NCBI RefSeq assembly: GCF_019977295.1
Contig: NZ_AP024651.1
Coordinates: 3,534,001 to 3,598,000 of the forward strand
Direction of reading: 5' to 3'
From: Arthrobacter sp. StoSoilB20
GTDB taxonomy: Bacteria > Actinomycetota > Actinomycetes > Actinomycetales > Micrococcaceae
Length of the DNA stretch: 64,000 bases
Shown here: piece after piece, positions 49,017-58,102 of the stretch
Position numbering within the stretch: position 1 is the stretch's first letter
Layout of the letters: the number at the start of each line of letters is the position of its first letter
Program-made: the position numbers and the translations under genes
The notes under the pieces: generated by a model
Databases searched by the model: none
The model's input: the letters and a program-made list of their open reading frames with translations, nothing else
What the model was told of the DNA's origin: nothing

Positions 49017-50360
49017 CTAACTAGTTGGTGCGGAAACCGCGGTGTTGGAGCCTGCCGGCGTCAGCGCACGGGCAGATGAAGTGTTGGACGTTGCCGGAAC
49101 CAGCATCTCGAGGACCCGGATCACACGGTCTTCGAAGCCTTTCGCAGCAGGGTCGGTGAGGTTGGCAAGCATGCGGACCACGAAGCGCATCAGCACCGGT
49201 ATCGGCATCCCGGTGCGCAGGGCGAGCTTCATCACTGCCGGCTTGCCGATGAGGGAGGCAAAGGCGCGGCCCAGCGTGAAGTGCGATCCCCACTGGTCCC
49301 GCACATAGTCTGCGTACCGTGAGAGGTGAGCGTCGGCGTCGTGCGTTGACCAACCGGCCGAGGCAGAGCGGGCGGAAGCGTCAACAATAAACTCGGCCGC
49401 GAAGCGTGCGGACTCCATGGCGTAGGAAATGCCCTCGCCGTTGAACGGGGAGACCATGCCGCCGGCATCGCCCAGCAGAAGCAGGCCTGATGAGTAGTGC
49501 GGGGTGCGGTTGAAGCCCATGGGCAGCGCGGCACCACGGATTTCGCCCACTTGGTTTTCGGGAGTGAAGCCCCACTCGGCGGGCATGCCGGCGGTCCATT
49601 CGCGCAGGACCTGCTTGTAGTCGAGCTTGCCGAATTCCTTGGAAGAGTTCAGGATCCCGAGCCCGACGTTGGAGGTACCGTCGCCGACACCGAAGACCCA
49701 GCCGTAGCCGGGCAGCGGTTTGCCGGATTTGCCGGGAAGTTCCAGCCAGCCTTCCATCCAGTCGTCGTTGTGGCGCGGGGAGGTGAAGTAGGTTCGCACC
49801 GCGACGCCCAGAGGACGGTCGTCGCGCTTATGCATCCCCAGCGACACTGCGGTTCGGGTCGAATTACCGTCGGCGGCGAGTACGACGTCGGCGTGGAAGT
49901 CGCGCGTTTCACCCGTCTTACGTCCGGACTCGTCAAGGATGGCGGCCCGGGCGCCGATGACACGGCCGTCGTCGGAAGTGAGGGCGGAAGTAACGCTGTG
50001 GCGTTCAAGCACGACGGCGCCGGCGGCCTCGGCGTGCCGGGCCAGGGACTCGTCGAAGCCAAGCCGTGTTCGAATCAAGCCGTAAGTGGGAAAGTCGGAA
50101 ACCTCGGGCCAGGGCAGCTCAATGGTGCGTCCGCCGGCAATGAGGCGAAGGCCCTTGTTCCGGCGCCACCCGTCCTCCACAGCGTGGGAAAGTCCAAGCT
50201 TCTGGATCTCCCGGACGGCACGGGGCGTGAGGCCGTCGCCGCACACTTTTTCACGGGGAAAGGAGGTCTTTTCCAGCACCGTGACGTCGATGCCCGCCTG
50301 GGTGAGGTAATACGCGGCGGTGGACCCAGCCGGGCCCGCGCCAACAATCAGTACTTTCAC
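49017..50360 (-). CDS. menJ: Geranylgeranyl-reductase-family FAD enzyme (MenJ-like)
   Basis: A 447-residue flavoprotein starting at GTG 50360. The Rossmann motif is KVLIVGAGPAGSTAAYYL, DVVLAADGNSTRTAVSLG is the second FAD contact, and LLLGDAGGMVSPFNGEGISY the third. The family saturates isoprenoid double bonds, and mycobacterial MenJ reduces one in menaquinone-9. Its place between menG and the polyprenyl synthase supports the same function here. It follows menG by 29 bp on the same strand. Confidence 0.88.
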   Translation of the reverse strand: MKVLIVGAGPAGSTAAYYLTQAGIDVTVLEKTSFPREKVCGDGLTPRAVREIQKLGLSHAVEDGWRRNKGLRLIAGGRTIELPWPEVSDFPTYGLIRTRLGFDESLARHAEAAGAVVLERHSVTSALTSDDGRVIGARAAILDESGRKTGETRDFHADVVLAADGNSTRTAVSLGMHKRDDRPLGVAVRTYFTSPRHNDDWMEGWLELPGKSGKPLPGYGWVFGVGDGTSNVGLGILNSSKEFGKLDYKQVLREWTAGMPAEWGFTPENQVGEIRGAALPMGFNRTPHYSSGLLLLGDAGGMVSPFNGEGISYAMESARFAAEFIVDASARSASAGWSTHDADAHLSRYADYVRDQWGSHFTLGRAFASLIGKPAVMKLALRTGMPIPVLMRFVVRMLANLTDPAAKGFEDRVIRVLEMLVPATSNTSSARALTPAGSNTAVSAPTS

Positions 50361-50389
50361 GTCGTCCTAAATCAGCAGGCTGTACGGGG

Positions 50390-51151
50390 TCAGCCGGCCT
50401 GTTGGCGCGGCTTGATCTGGCGGCGAAGCTTGGCCACGGGAACACTTTCGCGGTGCTCGGCGGGCTTCTGTGCGCGGTGCACGGCGACGATGCCGCCGCT
50501 GAGGTTGCGGTACGTGATGTCCGTCCAACCGGCTTCGCTGAGCCACTGGGCGAGGTGGTCCTGGTCCGGCCAGGCGCGGATGGACTCGGCAAGGTATACG
50601 TAGGCGTCCGGGTTGGAGGAGACCTTGGTGGCGATGGCGGGGAGCGCACGCATGAGGTATTCGGTGTAGAGGTTGCGCCACAGCGGCACCACAGGGTGCG
50701 AGAACTCGGCAATGACCAGGCGTCCGCCCGGCTTGGTGACGCGCAGCATTTCCTCCAGGGCCTTGCGGGGTTCTACGACGTTCCGCAGGCCGAAGGAGAT
50801 GGTGGAGGCATCGAAGCTGTTGTCAGCGAACGGCAGGTTGGTGGCGTCACCGGCAATGAAGTCGATGTCCGGACGGCGGCGCTTGCCGACTTTGAGCATG
50901 CCCAGGGAGAAGTCGCAGGCCACTACGTCCACGCCGGCATCCGCATAGGGTTCGCTTGAGGTTCCGGTTCCGGCGGCAAGGTCCAGGACCTTCTGGCCCG
51001 CCTTGACATCCACCGCATCAACGACGATCCGGCGCCAACGGCGCGTCTGCCCCATGGACAGGACATCATTGACGACATCGTATTTTGGGGCGACATCATC
51101 AAACATCGTCGCAACTTCGTCCGGACGCTTTTCCAAGGATGCTCGGTTCAC
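50390..51151 (-). CDS. menG: Demethylmenaquinone methyltransferase
   Basis: A 253-residue SAM-dependent methyltransferase of the UbiE/MenG family. [19 protein letters not shown] is the SAM motif, with MGQTRRWRR before it and [20 protein letters not shown], plus ISFGLRNV, after it, which are UbiE signatures. It adds the last methyl group to form menaquinone. GTG 51151 is the start. It is divergent from menF (91 bp between starts), so both may share regulation. Confidence 0.93.
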   Translation of the reverse strand: MNRASLEKRPDEVATMFDDVAPKYDVVNDVLSMGQTRRWRRIVVDAVDVKAGQKVLDLAAGTGTSSEPYADAGVDVVACDFSLGMLKVGKRRRPDIDFIAGDATNLPFADNSFDASTISFGLRNVVEPRKALEEMLRVTKPGGRLVIAEFSHPVVPLWRNLYTEYLMRALPAIATKVSSNPDAYVYLAESIRAWPDQDHLAQWLSEAGWTDITYRNLSGGIVAVHRAQKPAEHRESVPVAKLRRQIKPRQQAG

Positions 51152-51242
51152 CCTGTAATTGTCTCAGACATTCAGCCGACTTTGCTGCGCTGTAGAAGTC
51201 GGCTCAGATTCTGGTTGTCGGCGGGAGTACTGTTGTTCCATC

Positions 51243-52598
51243 ATGACGAGCACGCTCCGCACCTTGACAGTCCCCCTCGATGTTGAATCATCCTCCGGGG
51301 GGCTGCCGTCGTTTCTGGTCCGGGACGACGTCCTTTGCTGGTCCCGGCGCGAAGCCGGTCTGGTGGGCTACGGCGAGCTGACCCGTTTCAATGCCACCGG
51401 CCCCGAGCGTTTCCTCGAGGCCGATATCTGGTGGCGGCACCTCATTCTTGAGGCCGAAATCACTGACCACGTGGAGCTTCCAGGCACCGGTCCTGTGGCA
51501 TTCGGCTCATTCGCCTTCTCCAAAACCTCCCCGCACGTCTCCCGTTTGATCCTCCCTGAGCTGGTGGTGGGGATTCGTGATGGCCGCGCCTGGGCTACCC
51601 AATTAACGTTCAACGGCGCACCCCTTACCGAGGCGGGCGTCCTCGCCTCCGTGCACCGCTGGCTGACCGAGCCGGAACCAAACGGCGAGGACTCAGCGGC
51701 AGGAGGCTCCGACGTCGTGCCCTCACCGGAGGCGGTCATGGCGGACGGTTCCGCCGGTCATTTGAGTTCAGGTTCCCTGAGCGAGGCCGCCTGGATGCAG
51801 GCTGTTTCCAACGGCGTGGAGGAGATCCGCGCCGGGAACCTGGAGAAGCTTGTTTTGGCGCGCGACGTCGTCGCTACCCTTCCGGAGGGCGTGAACGCTG
51901 CGGAGGTACTCCGCCAACTGGCAGCCAGGTACCGCGAATGCTGGACGTACGGCGTGGACGGCCTGGTGGGCGCAACGCCGGAGATGCTGATTCAAGTGGA
52001 GGGCCGCACAGCCCAGGCCCGCGTGCTGGCAGGAACCCTCGACCGCCGCGACGCTGACGGTTTGGACGGCTCCCCCATGGAGTACGCGGAGCGCGTCCTG
52101 GCCGGATCGGAGAAGCAGCGGCACGAGCACGAGATCGCGATTGATTCCCTGACCCGGCAGCTGGCTCCTTTCTCGGAGGCGATGAATTCGCACAGTGAGC
52201 CTTTCATTCTGGAACTGCCCAATGTGTGGCACCTTGCCTCTGACGTAAAGGCGGAGTTGGCCGATATTGAGGGCCACGTGCCCACATGCCTGGCTCTGAT
52301 CAACGCTTTGCATCCCACCGCCGCCGTCTGCGGAACGCCGACATTGGTTGCCGGCGCCTTGATCCGCAAGCTCGAACACCTGGACCGGGGACCGTACGCC
52401 GGACCGGTGGGCTGGCTCGACGCCGCCGGCAACGGCGAGTGGGGAATCGCCCTGCGCGGTGCAGTGATCGAAGACGCCAACACGGTTCGTTTGTACGCGG
52501 GATGCGGAATTGTTGAAGGCTCGCAGCCCGAGGCCGAACTGGCCGAGACGTGGGCGAAGTTCCGCCCGATGCTTGAGGCCCTGGGTATTCGCCGCTGA
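51243..52598 (+). CDS. menF: Isochorismate synthase
   Basis: A 451-residue chorismate-binding enzyme from ATG 51243. The C-terminal half carries GNLEKLVLARDV, GATPEMLIQVEGR, ALHPTAAVCGTP and GPVGWLDAAGNGEWGIALRG, the core of MenF/EntC/DhbC. The magnesium ligands and catalytic Glu/Lys residues lie in these blocks. It converts chorismate to isochorismate, the first step to menaquinone; a siderophore role would need an enterobactin-like locus, which is absent. Start chosen for the clear N-terminal fold; the longer frame to 51159 overlaps the divergent promoter. Confidence 0.92.
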   Translation: MTSTLRTLTVPLDVESSSGGLPSFLVRDDVLCWSRREAGLVGYGELTRFNATGPERFLEADIWWRHLILEAEITDHVELPGTGPVAFGSFAFSKTSPHVSRLILPELVVGIRDGRAWATQLTFNGAPLTEAGVLASVHRWLTEPEPNGEDSAAGGSDVVPSPEAVMADGSAGHLSSGSLSEAAWMQAVSNGVEEIRAGNLEKLVLARDVVATLPEGVNAAEVLRQLAARYRECWTYGVDGLVGATPEMLIQVEGRTAQARVLAGTLDRRDADGLDGSPMEYAERVLAGSEKQRHEHEIAIDSLTRQLAPFSEAMNSHSEPFILELPNVWHLASDVKAELADIEGHVPTCLALINALHPTAAVCGTPTLVAGALIRKLEHLDRGPYAGPVGWLDAAGNGEWGIALRGAVIEDANTVRLYAGCGIVEGSQPEAELAETWAKFRPMLEALGIRR

Positions 52599-52665
52599 AT
52601 CTGGGATCCCGGACAGCGCTTCTGCTTTACTGGTTGATAAGTGCGTAAACTAGTTATCCAATAGT

Positions 52666-52678
52666 GAAACTAAGTTTC
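52666..52678. promoter_or_regulatory. Perfect 13-bp palindrome before the amino acid ABC transporter
   Basis: GAAACT-A-AGTTTC lies about 80 bp upstream of the binding-protein gene in an AT-rich promoter region. A possible -10 box TACACT is at 52706-52711, so a protein bound to the palindrome would be just upstream of the polymerase site. The binder is unknown. Confidence 0.5.
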
Positions 52679-52756
52679 CTGTGATGCACATCTCACGTTC
52701 GGCGATACACTAAAACCGACTCAGTTCAGCATCCACCGCAACAAAAGGTAAACAAC

Positions 52757-53554
52757 ATGCAGATCTCCCGTTCGGTTCTGTCCGGCACCAAGATTGCCGC
52801 CGTACTCGCGGCCGGCGCCCTGGCCCTCACCGCTTGTGGCGGCTCGTCCACCCCGGCGGCTTCGGATGCCTCGGGCCTGAAGCTCATCAACGCCGGCAAG
52901 CTCACGGTGTGCTCGGACGTTCCCTACGAACCCTTCGAGTTCCAGAAGGACGGCAAGATCGTAGGCTTCGACATGGACATCGCCGCAGAGATCGCCAAGG
53001 ACGTCAAGGCCGAACTCAACGTGGTGGACAGCTCCTTCGAAGCAATCGAGACCGGCACCGCACTGACCGGTTGCGACGTCTCCATCTCCTCGATCTCCAT
53101 CACGGACGTCCGCAAGAGCGTCATGGACTTCTCCACCCCGTACCTGGACGACGACCTGACCCTCGTGGCCACCTCGTCCTCCGGCATCAGCAACATCGAT
53201 GGTGCCAAGGGCAAGAAGGTGGGCGTCCAGCAGGCCACCACCGGCGCCCAGTACGCCAAGGACAAGGGCATCGACGCGCAGCAGTTCGAAGACTCCGGCC
53301 TCCTGGTCCAGGCCCTCAAGGCCGGCACCATCGACGCCGCCATCGGCAACCAGTCCGTCCTCGGCTACGCCATCAAGGACGACTCCAACCTCAAGCGCGT
53401 TGAAGACTACGCAACGGGCGAGAAGCTGGGCATCTCCATCAAGAAGGGCAACACGGCCATGGCGGACGCTGTAAACGCCACGCTGAAGCGCATCACCGAC
53501 GACGGCTCACTGAAGAAGTTCGAGACCACCTGGTTCGGCGAAGCCACCAAGTAG
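52757..53554 (+). CDS. Polar amino acid ABC transporter, substrate-binding lipoprotein
   Basis: A 265-residue lipoprotein with lipobox LALTAC and Cys27. The mature part starts with GKLTVCSDVPYEPFEFQKDG and has GFDMDIAAEIAKDV, SISSISITDVRKSVMDFSTP and a type-3 (SBP_bac_3) fold typical of glutamine/cystine/arginine binding proteins. A hairpin separates it from the permease, and an ATPase gene follows. Ligand specificity cannot be assigned from the sequence. Confidence 0.9.
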   Translation: MQISRSVLSGTKIAAVLAAGALALTACGGSSTPAASDASGLKLINAGKLTVCSDVPYEPFEFQKDGKIVGFDMDIAAEIAKDVKAELNVVDSSFEAIETGTALTGCDVSISSISITDVRKSVMDFSTPYLDDDLTLVATSSSGISNIDGAKGKKVGVQQATTGAQYAKDKGIDAQQFEDSGLLVQALKAGTIDAAIGNQSVLGYAIKDDSNLKRVEDYATGEKLGISIKKGNTAMADAVNATLKRITDDGSLKKFETTWFGEATK

Positions 53555-53579
53555 TCCGAGCCCCGGCTCCCGAGATCCA

Positions 53580-53626
53580 CGCAGGCGGGCCCCGAAACGA
53601 CACGTTGTTTCGGGGCCCCACCTGCG
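53580..53626. terminator. Strong hairpin between binding protein and permease genes
   Basis: CGCAGGCGGGCCCCGAAAC pairs with GTTTCGGGGCCCCACCTGCG around a short loop. There is no T-tract after it, and the operon seems to continue, so it may be a partial terminator or an mRNA-stabilising hairpin that raises binding-protein levels over permease levels, a common arrangement in ABC operons. Confidence 0.7.
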
Positions 53627-53647
53627 CAACATGAATGTGAGAACACC

Positions 53648-54439
53648 ATGGCAATGACTGCACGTCAACGAGCCAAAGTCAGTTTGTACGTCCAGGCGGG
53701 AATCTTCGTCGTCGTCCTGGCCGCAGTGATCCTTGCTGTGGACTGGAAGACGATTGGCACCAGCGTCTTCAACTTCGCCAAGATCGGGCCGATGTTCCCG
53801 GACATTTTCCTGGTGGGCCTCAAAAACACCCTTATCTACACGGCCCTGGCGTTCGTGGTAGGCCTGTCCGGCGGTCTCCTGCTTGCCCTCATGAAGCTCT
53901 CATCGTTCCCGCTGTACCGCTGGCTTGCCACCGGCTACATCGAGTTCTTCCGCGGCGTCCCGGCACTGCTGGTCTTCATTGCCTTCGGCTACGGCGTTCC
54001 CCTGGCCTTCGGCGTCCAGTGGGACGTCAACATCGTGGTCATGGTTTCGCTGGGCATGGTGGCCTCGGCCTACATTGCTGAAACCCTCCGCGCAGGCCTC
54101 CAGGCTGTGCCGAAAGGCCAGATGGAAGCCGCCCGTTCCCTGGGCATGCCGCATTGGCGGGCCATGATCTCCATCGTCATCCCCCAGGCGTTCAAGATCG
54201 TCCTGCCGCCCCTGACCAACGAGATCATCCTGCTCACCAAGGACTCCTCGCTGATCTACGTCCTGGGCCTCACCGCCTCGCAGTACGAGCTCACCAAATT
54301 TGGCCGCGACGGCATCTCAAGCCTCGGTGCCGGCCTGACTCCGCTGCTCGTCGCCGGTGCCTTCTACCTGGTCATCACCATCCCCTTGAGCCTCCTGGCA
54401 CGGAAGTTCGAAAGCCGCTCCGCGCGGACGAAGCGATAG
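53648..54439 (+). CDS. Polar amino acid ABC transporter, permease
   Basis: A 263-residue protein with about five to six membrane segments. The HisM/ArtQ-type start is [20 protein letters not shown], then [20 protein letters not shown] and the EAA loop [20 protein letters not shown]. The downstream ATPase gene begins 12 bp after it. Family is firm; the transported amino acid is unknown. Confidence 0.92.
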   Translation: MAMTARQRAKVSLYVQAGIFVVVLAAVILAVDWKTIGTSVFNFAKIGPMFPDIFLVGLKNTLIYTALAFVVGLSGGLLLALMKLSSFPLYRWLATGYIEFFRGVPALLVFIAFGYGVPLAFGVQWDVNIVVMVSLGMVASAYIAETLRAGLQAVPKGQMEAARSLGMPHWRAMISIVIPQAFKIVLPPLTNEIILLTKDSSLIYVLGLTASQYELTKFGRDGISSLGAGLTPLLVAGAFYLVITIPLSLLARKFESRSARTKR

Positions 54440-54450
54440 GCAGGACAGTC

Positions 54451-55239
54451 ATGAACGACGTCGTAAACAGCACAGTCCGCGCCGCGGGCGTGGACATCAA
54501 GGACCTTCGCAAGTCCTATGGCAGCAACGAAGTCCTCAAGGGCATCTCGCTGACCGTTGAGCCGGGCCAGGTAGTTTGCTTGATCGGGCCATCGGGTTCG
54601 GGAAAGTCCACCCTCCTGCGCTGCGTCAACCTGCTGGAGCACCCGAACGCGGGCACCATCAACGTAGGCAAGTTCGAGGCAACGGACCCCGACGTGGACC
54701 TCAACAAAATGCGTCAGAGTGTTGGCATGGTGTTCCAGCACTTCAACCTGTTCCCGCACCTGAGTGTCCTGGACAACTGCACCATCTCGCAGATGAAGGT
54801 CCTCAAGCGATCCAAGTCCGAGGCAGCCGGAGTGGCCCGCCACAACCTGGAGCGCGTTGGCCTGGGACACCTCGCCGACCGATTCCCGGACCAGCTCTCC
54901 GGCGGCCAGCAGCAGCGCGTAGCCATTGCACGTGCGCTGTCCATGGACCCGCAGCTCATGCTCTTCGATGAACCCACCTCCGCCCTGGACCCCGAGACCG
55001 TGGGCGACGTCCTGGCCGTCATGCGCAAGTTGGCCCAGGAAGGCATGACCATGCTGGTTGTTACCCACGAGATGGGCTTCGCCCGCGAAGTGGCCGACCG
55101 CGTTGTCTTCATGGACGCCGGTGTTGTTGTGGAAGAAGGGCCCGCGGAGAACGTCATCAGCGCCCCCACCCAGCCGCGCACCAAGGAATTCCTGCGCCGC
55201 GTCCTGGACCCCACGCACATTGGTGTCGAGGAAGCTTAG
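54451..55239 (+). CDS. Polar amino acid ABC transporter, ATP-binding protein
   Basis: A 262-residue ATPase from ATG 54451. Walker A is [17 protein letters not shown], the signature [15 protein letters not shown], Walker [14 protein letters not shown], and His-switch [14 protein letters not shown]. The pattern is that of the GlnQ/ArtP/HisP group. The frame extends further upstream inside the permease gene, but ATG 54451 fits the family start. A terminator follows. Confidence 0.93.
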   Translation: MNDVVNSTVRAAGVDIKDLRKSYGSNEVLKGISLTVEPGQVVCLIGPSGSGKSTLLRCVNLLEHPNAGTINVGKFEATDPDVDLNKMRQSVGMVFQHFNLFPHLSVLDNCTISQMKVLKRSKSEAAGVARHNLERVGLGHLADRFPDQLSGGQQQRVAIARALSMDPQLMLFDEPTSALDPETVGDVLAVMRKLAQEGMTMLVVTHEMGFAREVADRVVFMDAGVVVEEGPAENVISAPTQPRTKEFLRRVLDPTHIGVEEA

Positions 55240-55259
55240 TTCATTCGTTTCCCACGCTG

Positions 55260-55298
55260 ACGGGCGGGCAACACTCTTCTTGGGTGGTGCCCGCCCGT
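55260..55298. terminator. Bidirectional terminator
   Basis: ACGGGCGGGCA is matched by TGCCCGCCCGT over a 17-nt loop and followed by TTTCTGCG. It ends the ABC operon on the plus strand and also faces the stop of menD on the minus strand. Confidence 0.82.
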
Positions 55299-55327
55299 TT
55301 CTGCGTAGGTGGCCATTCCGGGCGGGC

Positions 55328-57037
55328 TCAGCCAGCTGTCAGGACTTGGCCCACCGCAGCCGAAATTGCTTCCTTGATCCTCGTATGAAGCGCACGCAGG
55401 CCCCCGCGGTCCACGCGAACCTCCACAATGGTGCGCCCCTTGAGCGGCGGCTTGAGCGCTTCGGTGAGATCCGCCGTCGTGCTTACCGTTCGGTGTCCGA
55501 CGCCGTAGGCCGCGGCGAGTGCCGAAATGTCCACTGAGTGCGGGGTGCCAAAGAGACGCTCGACGGCGGTGCCATAGGCGCCTGAGTCCTCCACGGCACC
55601 GTGCTCCAGGAGGCTGAAGATGGCCCCACCTGAGTCATTGAGCACCACGATCCGCAGGTCCGGCACCGGTTCGCCATGGCCGAGCAGCAGTCCCCCGGCG
55701 TCGTGGAGGAACGTAACGTCGCCCAGGAGGACGGTGGTTTCGCGTCCGCTGCCCAAGGCGACTCCGGTGGCGGTGGCGATGGTGCCATCGATGCCGGCGA
55801 GGCCACGGTTGGCATACACCGATGCGATGGGTTGGGTATGGGGCTGTCCGGCGAGGTCAACGTCACGGATTCCGTTGGAGGACCCAAGCACCAGTTGTCC
55901 GCGGGAGTGCTCCCAAACAGCGGCGCCAACCGATGGCCCGTTGGCGAGGACCTCCCCCGCGAGCACTCCGTCAAGGGCGTGTTGGGCCGCGGCACCAGCC
56001 AAGAGCCAGGAGTCCAACCATTCCGCGGAGCCTCGGCCGGCGAATTCAGCGAGCTCGGGAAGGGTCTCGATCGGCGTTTCGCGACGGCGCCCGGCCTCAT
56101 ACCAAGCCACAGGAACAGGCTGGTAGATCGCCGCCTCCACAGATTCCCGGGCAAGAAGGGCAGCCACGGGCCGGGAAAGGGTGGCCCGGCCAAACAGGAC
56201 AACCCGCTGGATCGGCGATCTTGATCCGGGTCCGAAGTGTTCCAGCAGTACCCGGTACGGACCCACGGCGTTCGGTCCGAAACGTGCGTTGGAGGACGGT
56301 TCGGCGAGCAGCGGCAGACCATGGGCACGGGCAAACGCTTCCGCCACCGGGCCGGCATCGTGACCGGCGAGGACCACGGTTCGTCGCTCTGCCAAGTGCT
56401 CCGGTGCCGCCGGAAGATCCAGCGTTTGAGGACCGGCGTCGTAGTGGAACACGCCGTGTCCAGCAGCGGCCGACAGTGCGTCGTCGTCGGCCGGTGTCAG
56501 TGGGTCGCGAAAGGCGAGATTCACTTGGACAGGACCGGGAGGAGTGTCCGCGAGGGCGCCGGTTGCTGCGTAGAGCGCGGTGGCAACGGCTTTCTGGGGA
56601 TCGTCACCTGCCGGGACGTCGACGGCGAATCTCACGTGATCGCCGAAAAGGTCCAGTTGGATGGTGGTCTGGTTGGCCCCGGTTCCGTGGAGCTCTTCCG
56701 GGCGGTCCGCGGAAATCACCACCACGGGAACGGCGGAATGGTTGGCTTCCATGACGGCCGGCAGGAGGTTGCCCACTGCAGTTCCGGACGTAGTCAGCAC
56801 GGCAACCGGAGCCTGGGTGGAAAGGGCCAGGCCCAGCGCTGTGAATCCAGCGTCGCGTTCGTCAATACGGACGTGGAGCTGAATCTTGCCCGCAGCTTCT
56901 GCTTCCGCGAGAGCGTAGGCCATGGGTGCCGAGCGCGAACCCGGCGACACCACCGTATGCCGCACACCGCCGTCGAGCAGTGCCTTAACGGCGATCCTGG
57001 CGGCACCGATGGATGTCAGAGAGTACTGGGAAGTCAC
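55328..57037 (-). CDS. menD: SEPHCHC synthase
   Basis: A 569-residue thiamine-diphosphate enzyme from GTG 57037. The N-terminal domain has AVLTTSGTAVGNLLPAVMEA and VISADRPEELHGTGANQTT; the ThDP site is in the C-terminal domain as LLGDVTFLHDAGGLLLG, with a following LNDSGGAIFSLLEHG. It joins isochorismate and 2-oxoglutarate in menaquinone synthesis. A tandem 32-bp repeat array begins 44 bp upstream of its start. Length and motifs are normal. Confidence 0.93.
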   Translation of the reverse strand: MTSQYSLTSIGAARIAVKALLDGGVRHTVVSPGSRSAPMAYALAEAEAAGKIQLHVRIDERDAGFTALGLALSTQAPVAVLTTSGTAVGNLLPAVMEANHSAVPVVVISADRPEELHGTGANQTTIQLDLFGDHVRFAVDVPAGDDPQKAVATALYAATGALADTPPGPVQVNLAFRDPLTPADDDALSAAAGHGVFHYDAGPQTLDLPAAPEHLAERRTVVLAGHDAGPVAEAFARAHGLPLLAEPSSNARFGPNAVGPYRVLLEHFGPGSRSPIQRVVLFGRATLSRPVAALLARESVEAAIYQPVPVAWYEAGRRRETPIETLPELAEFAGRGSAEWLDSWLLAGAAAQHALDGVLAGEVLANGPSVGAAVWEHSRGQLVLGSSNGIRDVDLAGQPHTQPIASVYANRGLAGIDGTIATATGVALGSGRETTVLLGDVTFLHDAGGLLLGHGEPVPDLRIVVLNDSGGAIFSLLEHGAVEDSGAYGTAVERLFGTPHSVDISALAAAYGVGHRTVSTTADLTEALKPPLKGRTIVEVRVDRGGLRALHTRIKEAISAAVGQVLTAG

Positions 57038-57080
57038 CGCTCCAGTCTATTGGGGCAGCCAGTCCGCCAACGCTCGCTCA

Positions 57081-57272
57081 CATCCCCTGCCCCACCAGCC
57101 AACCCTCACTCACATCCCCTGCCCCACCAGCCAACCCTCACTCACATCCCCTGCCCCACCAGCCAACCCTCACTCACATCCCCTGCCCCACCAGCCAACC
57201 CTCACTCACATCCCCTGCCCCACCAGCCAACCCTCACTCACATCCCCTGCCCCACCAGCCAACCCTCACTCA
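57081..57272. repeat. 32-bp tandem repeat array, six perfect copies, upstream of menD
   Basis: The unit is CATCCCCTGCCCCACCAGCC followed by AACCCTCACTCA. Six identical copies occupy 57081-57272, flanked by partial degenerate copies on either side (about 57069-57080 and CATCCC at 57273). There are no spacers, so it is not CRISPR. It lies between menD (minus strand) and the end of the SOUL gene. The C/A-rich strand bias and unbroken identity suggest slippage and a copy number that may vary. Confidence 0.95.
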
Positions 57273-57283
57273 CATCCCAGCCG

Positions 57284-57859
57284 TTAGCGTTCTTCGACGT
57301 CGAGGACTACCTCGTTATGGCGCAGGAACCAGGGTTTGAAGGGAGGGTCGAAACGCGCGAACCTGGGCGAACCGATGGGTGTCAGACCAGCCAGTTGAAG
57401 GGCCTCGTGCAGTGCCGCGGTGTGGCGTTGAAAGGCCGAGGCAGTTCCATTGCCTGTGAATCGGGCGACAGCAGACAACGCCCCGGGCACCTCGCGGATT
57501 TTGACCTTGGGTTCATCCGGGACAGGGGCATTTTCCGCCTTCAGTCCGGCCGGCAAGACGAAGGCTACAACGTAGTCTTCGTCTTGGCTTCCCGGGGCAG
57601 GGCCTGTCTGCAGTACCGGTGCCGTCATGACCAGTTCCTCGGAGGAACCAGACTCCTGGATAACGGGGGCGGTCATGGATAACTTCTGCTGAGCCGTGTT
57701 GCTGCCGCTGATGTAATTAAAGAGGTATCGGAAGGCCTGGTTGGCGGCGCGATCAAAAGTGGCGTGCACCTGAACCTCGGCGAGAACATGCGCGGGATAG
57801 CGACGCAGTTCGAAGTGGGGATACTTCTGGACCAGATCGTACGGCTGCTGTTCAGTCAT
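57284..57859 (-). CDS. SOUL family heme-binding protein
   Basis: A 191-residue protein from ATG 57859. Its start YDLVQKYPHFELRRYPAHVL and MTAPVIQE and VMTAPVLQ (two copies of the MTAPV motif) are typical of the SOUL/HBP family that binds heme or porphyrin. No signal peptide is visible. The gene lies between a repeat array and a second set of short repeats; the frame's extra N-terminal part to 58036 is within those repeats and is unlikely to be used. Confidence 0.88.
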   Translation of the reverse strand: MTEQQPYDLVQKYPHFELRRYPAHVLAEVQVHATFDRAANQAFRYLFNYISGSNTAQQKLSMTAPVIQESGSSEELVMTAPVLQTGPAPGSQDEDYVVAFVLPAGLKAENAPVPDEPKVKIREVPGALSAVARFTGNGTASAFQRHTAALHEALQLAGLTPIGSPRFARFDPPFKPWFLRHNEVVLDVEER

Positions 57860-57919
57860 GGTGCAACCGAGCTTACGCCGCAGTCGCTTGTCTTGGCAGA
57901 GGTAGACGTGAGCGAGGGT

Positions 57920-57992
57920 TTGGCCCAGACACCGGGGACCTGAAAGAGGGATTGGCCCAAACACGGGGGACGTGAAAGAGGGGTTGGGTCGG
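57920..57992. repeat. Second 32-bp direct repeat, about 2.3 copies
   Basis: TTGGCCCAGACACCGGGGAC at 57920 recurs at 57952 as TTGGCCCAAACACGGGGGAC, each continuing into (C/G)TGAAAGAGGG, and a third partial TTGGGTCGG starts at 57984. The period equals that of the menD array, but the sequence is different. It lies ahead of the SOUL gene. Confidence 0.8.
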
Positions 57993-57999
57993 AAATGGG

Positions 58000-58037
58000 A
58001 ATGCTCCCCTTCCCGGGATTCCAGGGAGGGGAGCATT
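58000..58037. terminator. Hairpin downstream of phoX
   Basis: AATGCTCCCCTTCCC and GGGAGGGGAGCATT pair with one bulge across a short loop, 65 bp beyond the phoX stop on the minus strand. There is only a weak T-run, so termination is likely but not certain. Between it and phoX, GCTTCCGAAAGCAGGGTCTG repeats the phoX end sequence CTTCCGGAAGTAGGGTCTGC once, a small duplication. Confidence 0.65.
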
Positions 58038-58102
58038 CGTCATTCAAGAATCAGGCAGACCCTGCTTTCGGAAGCAGACCTCACCGCCGAAAGAGGCAGA
58101 CC

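Noticed and set aside
57081..57272. CRISPR-like repeat array near menD
   Set aside because: Repeats of 32 bp follow each other with no spacers and no cas genes nearby; it is a simple tandem repeat.
57860..58036. Upstream extension of the SOUL protein to 58036
   Set aside because: It lies in direct repeats and a hairpin and does not resemble the family N-terminus; ATG 57859 fits.
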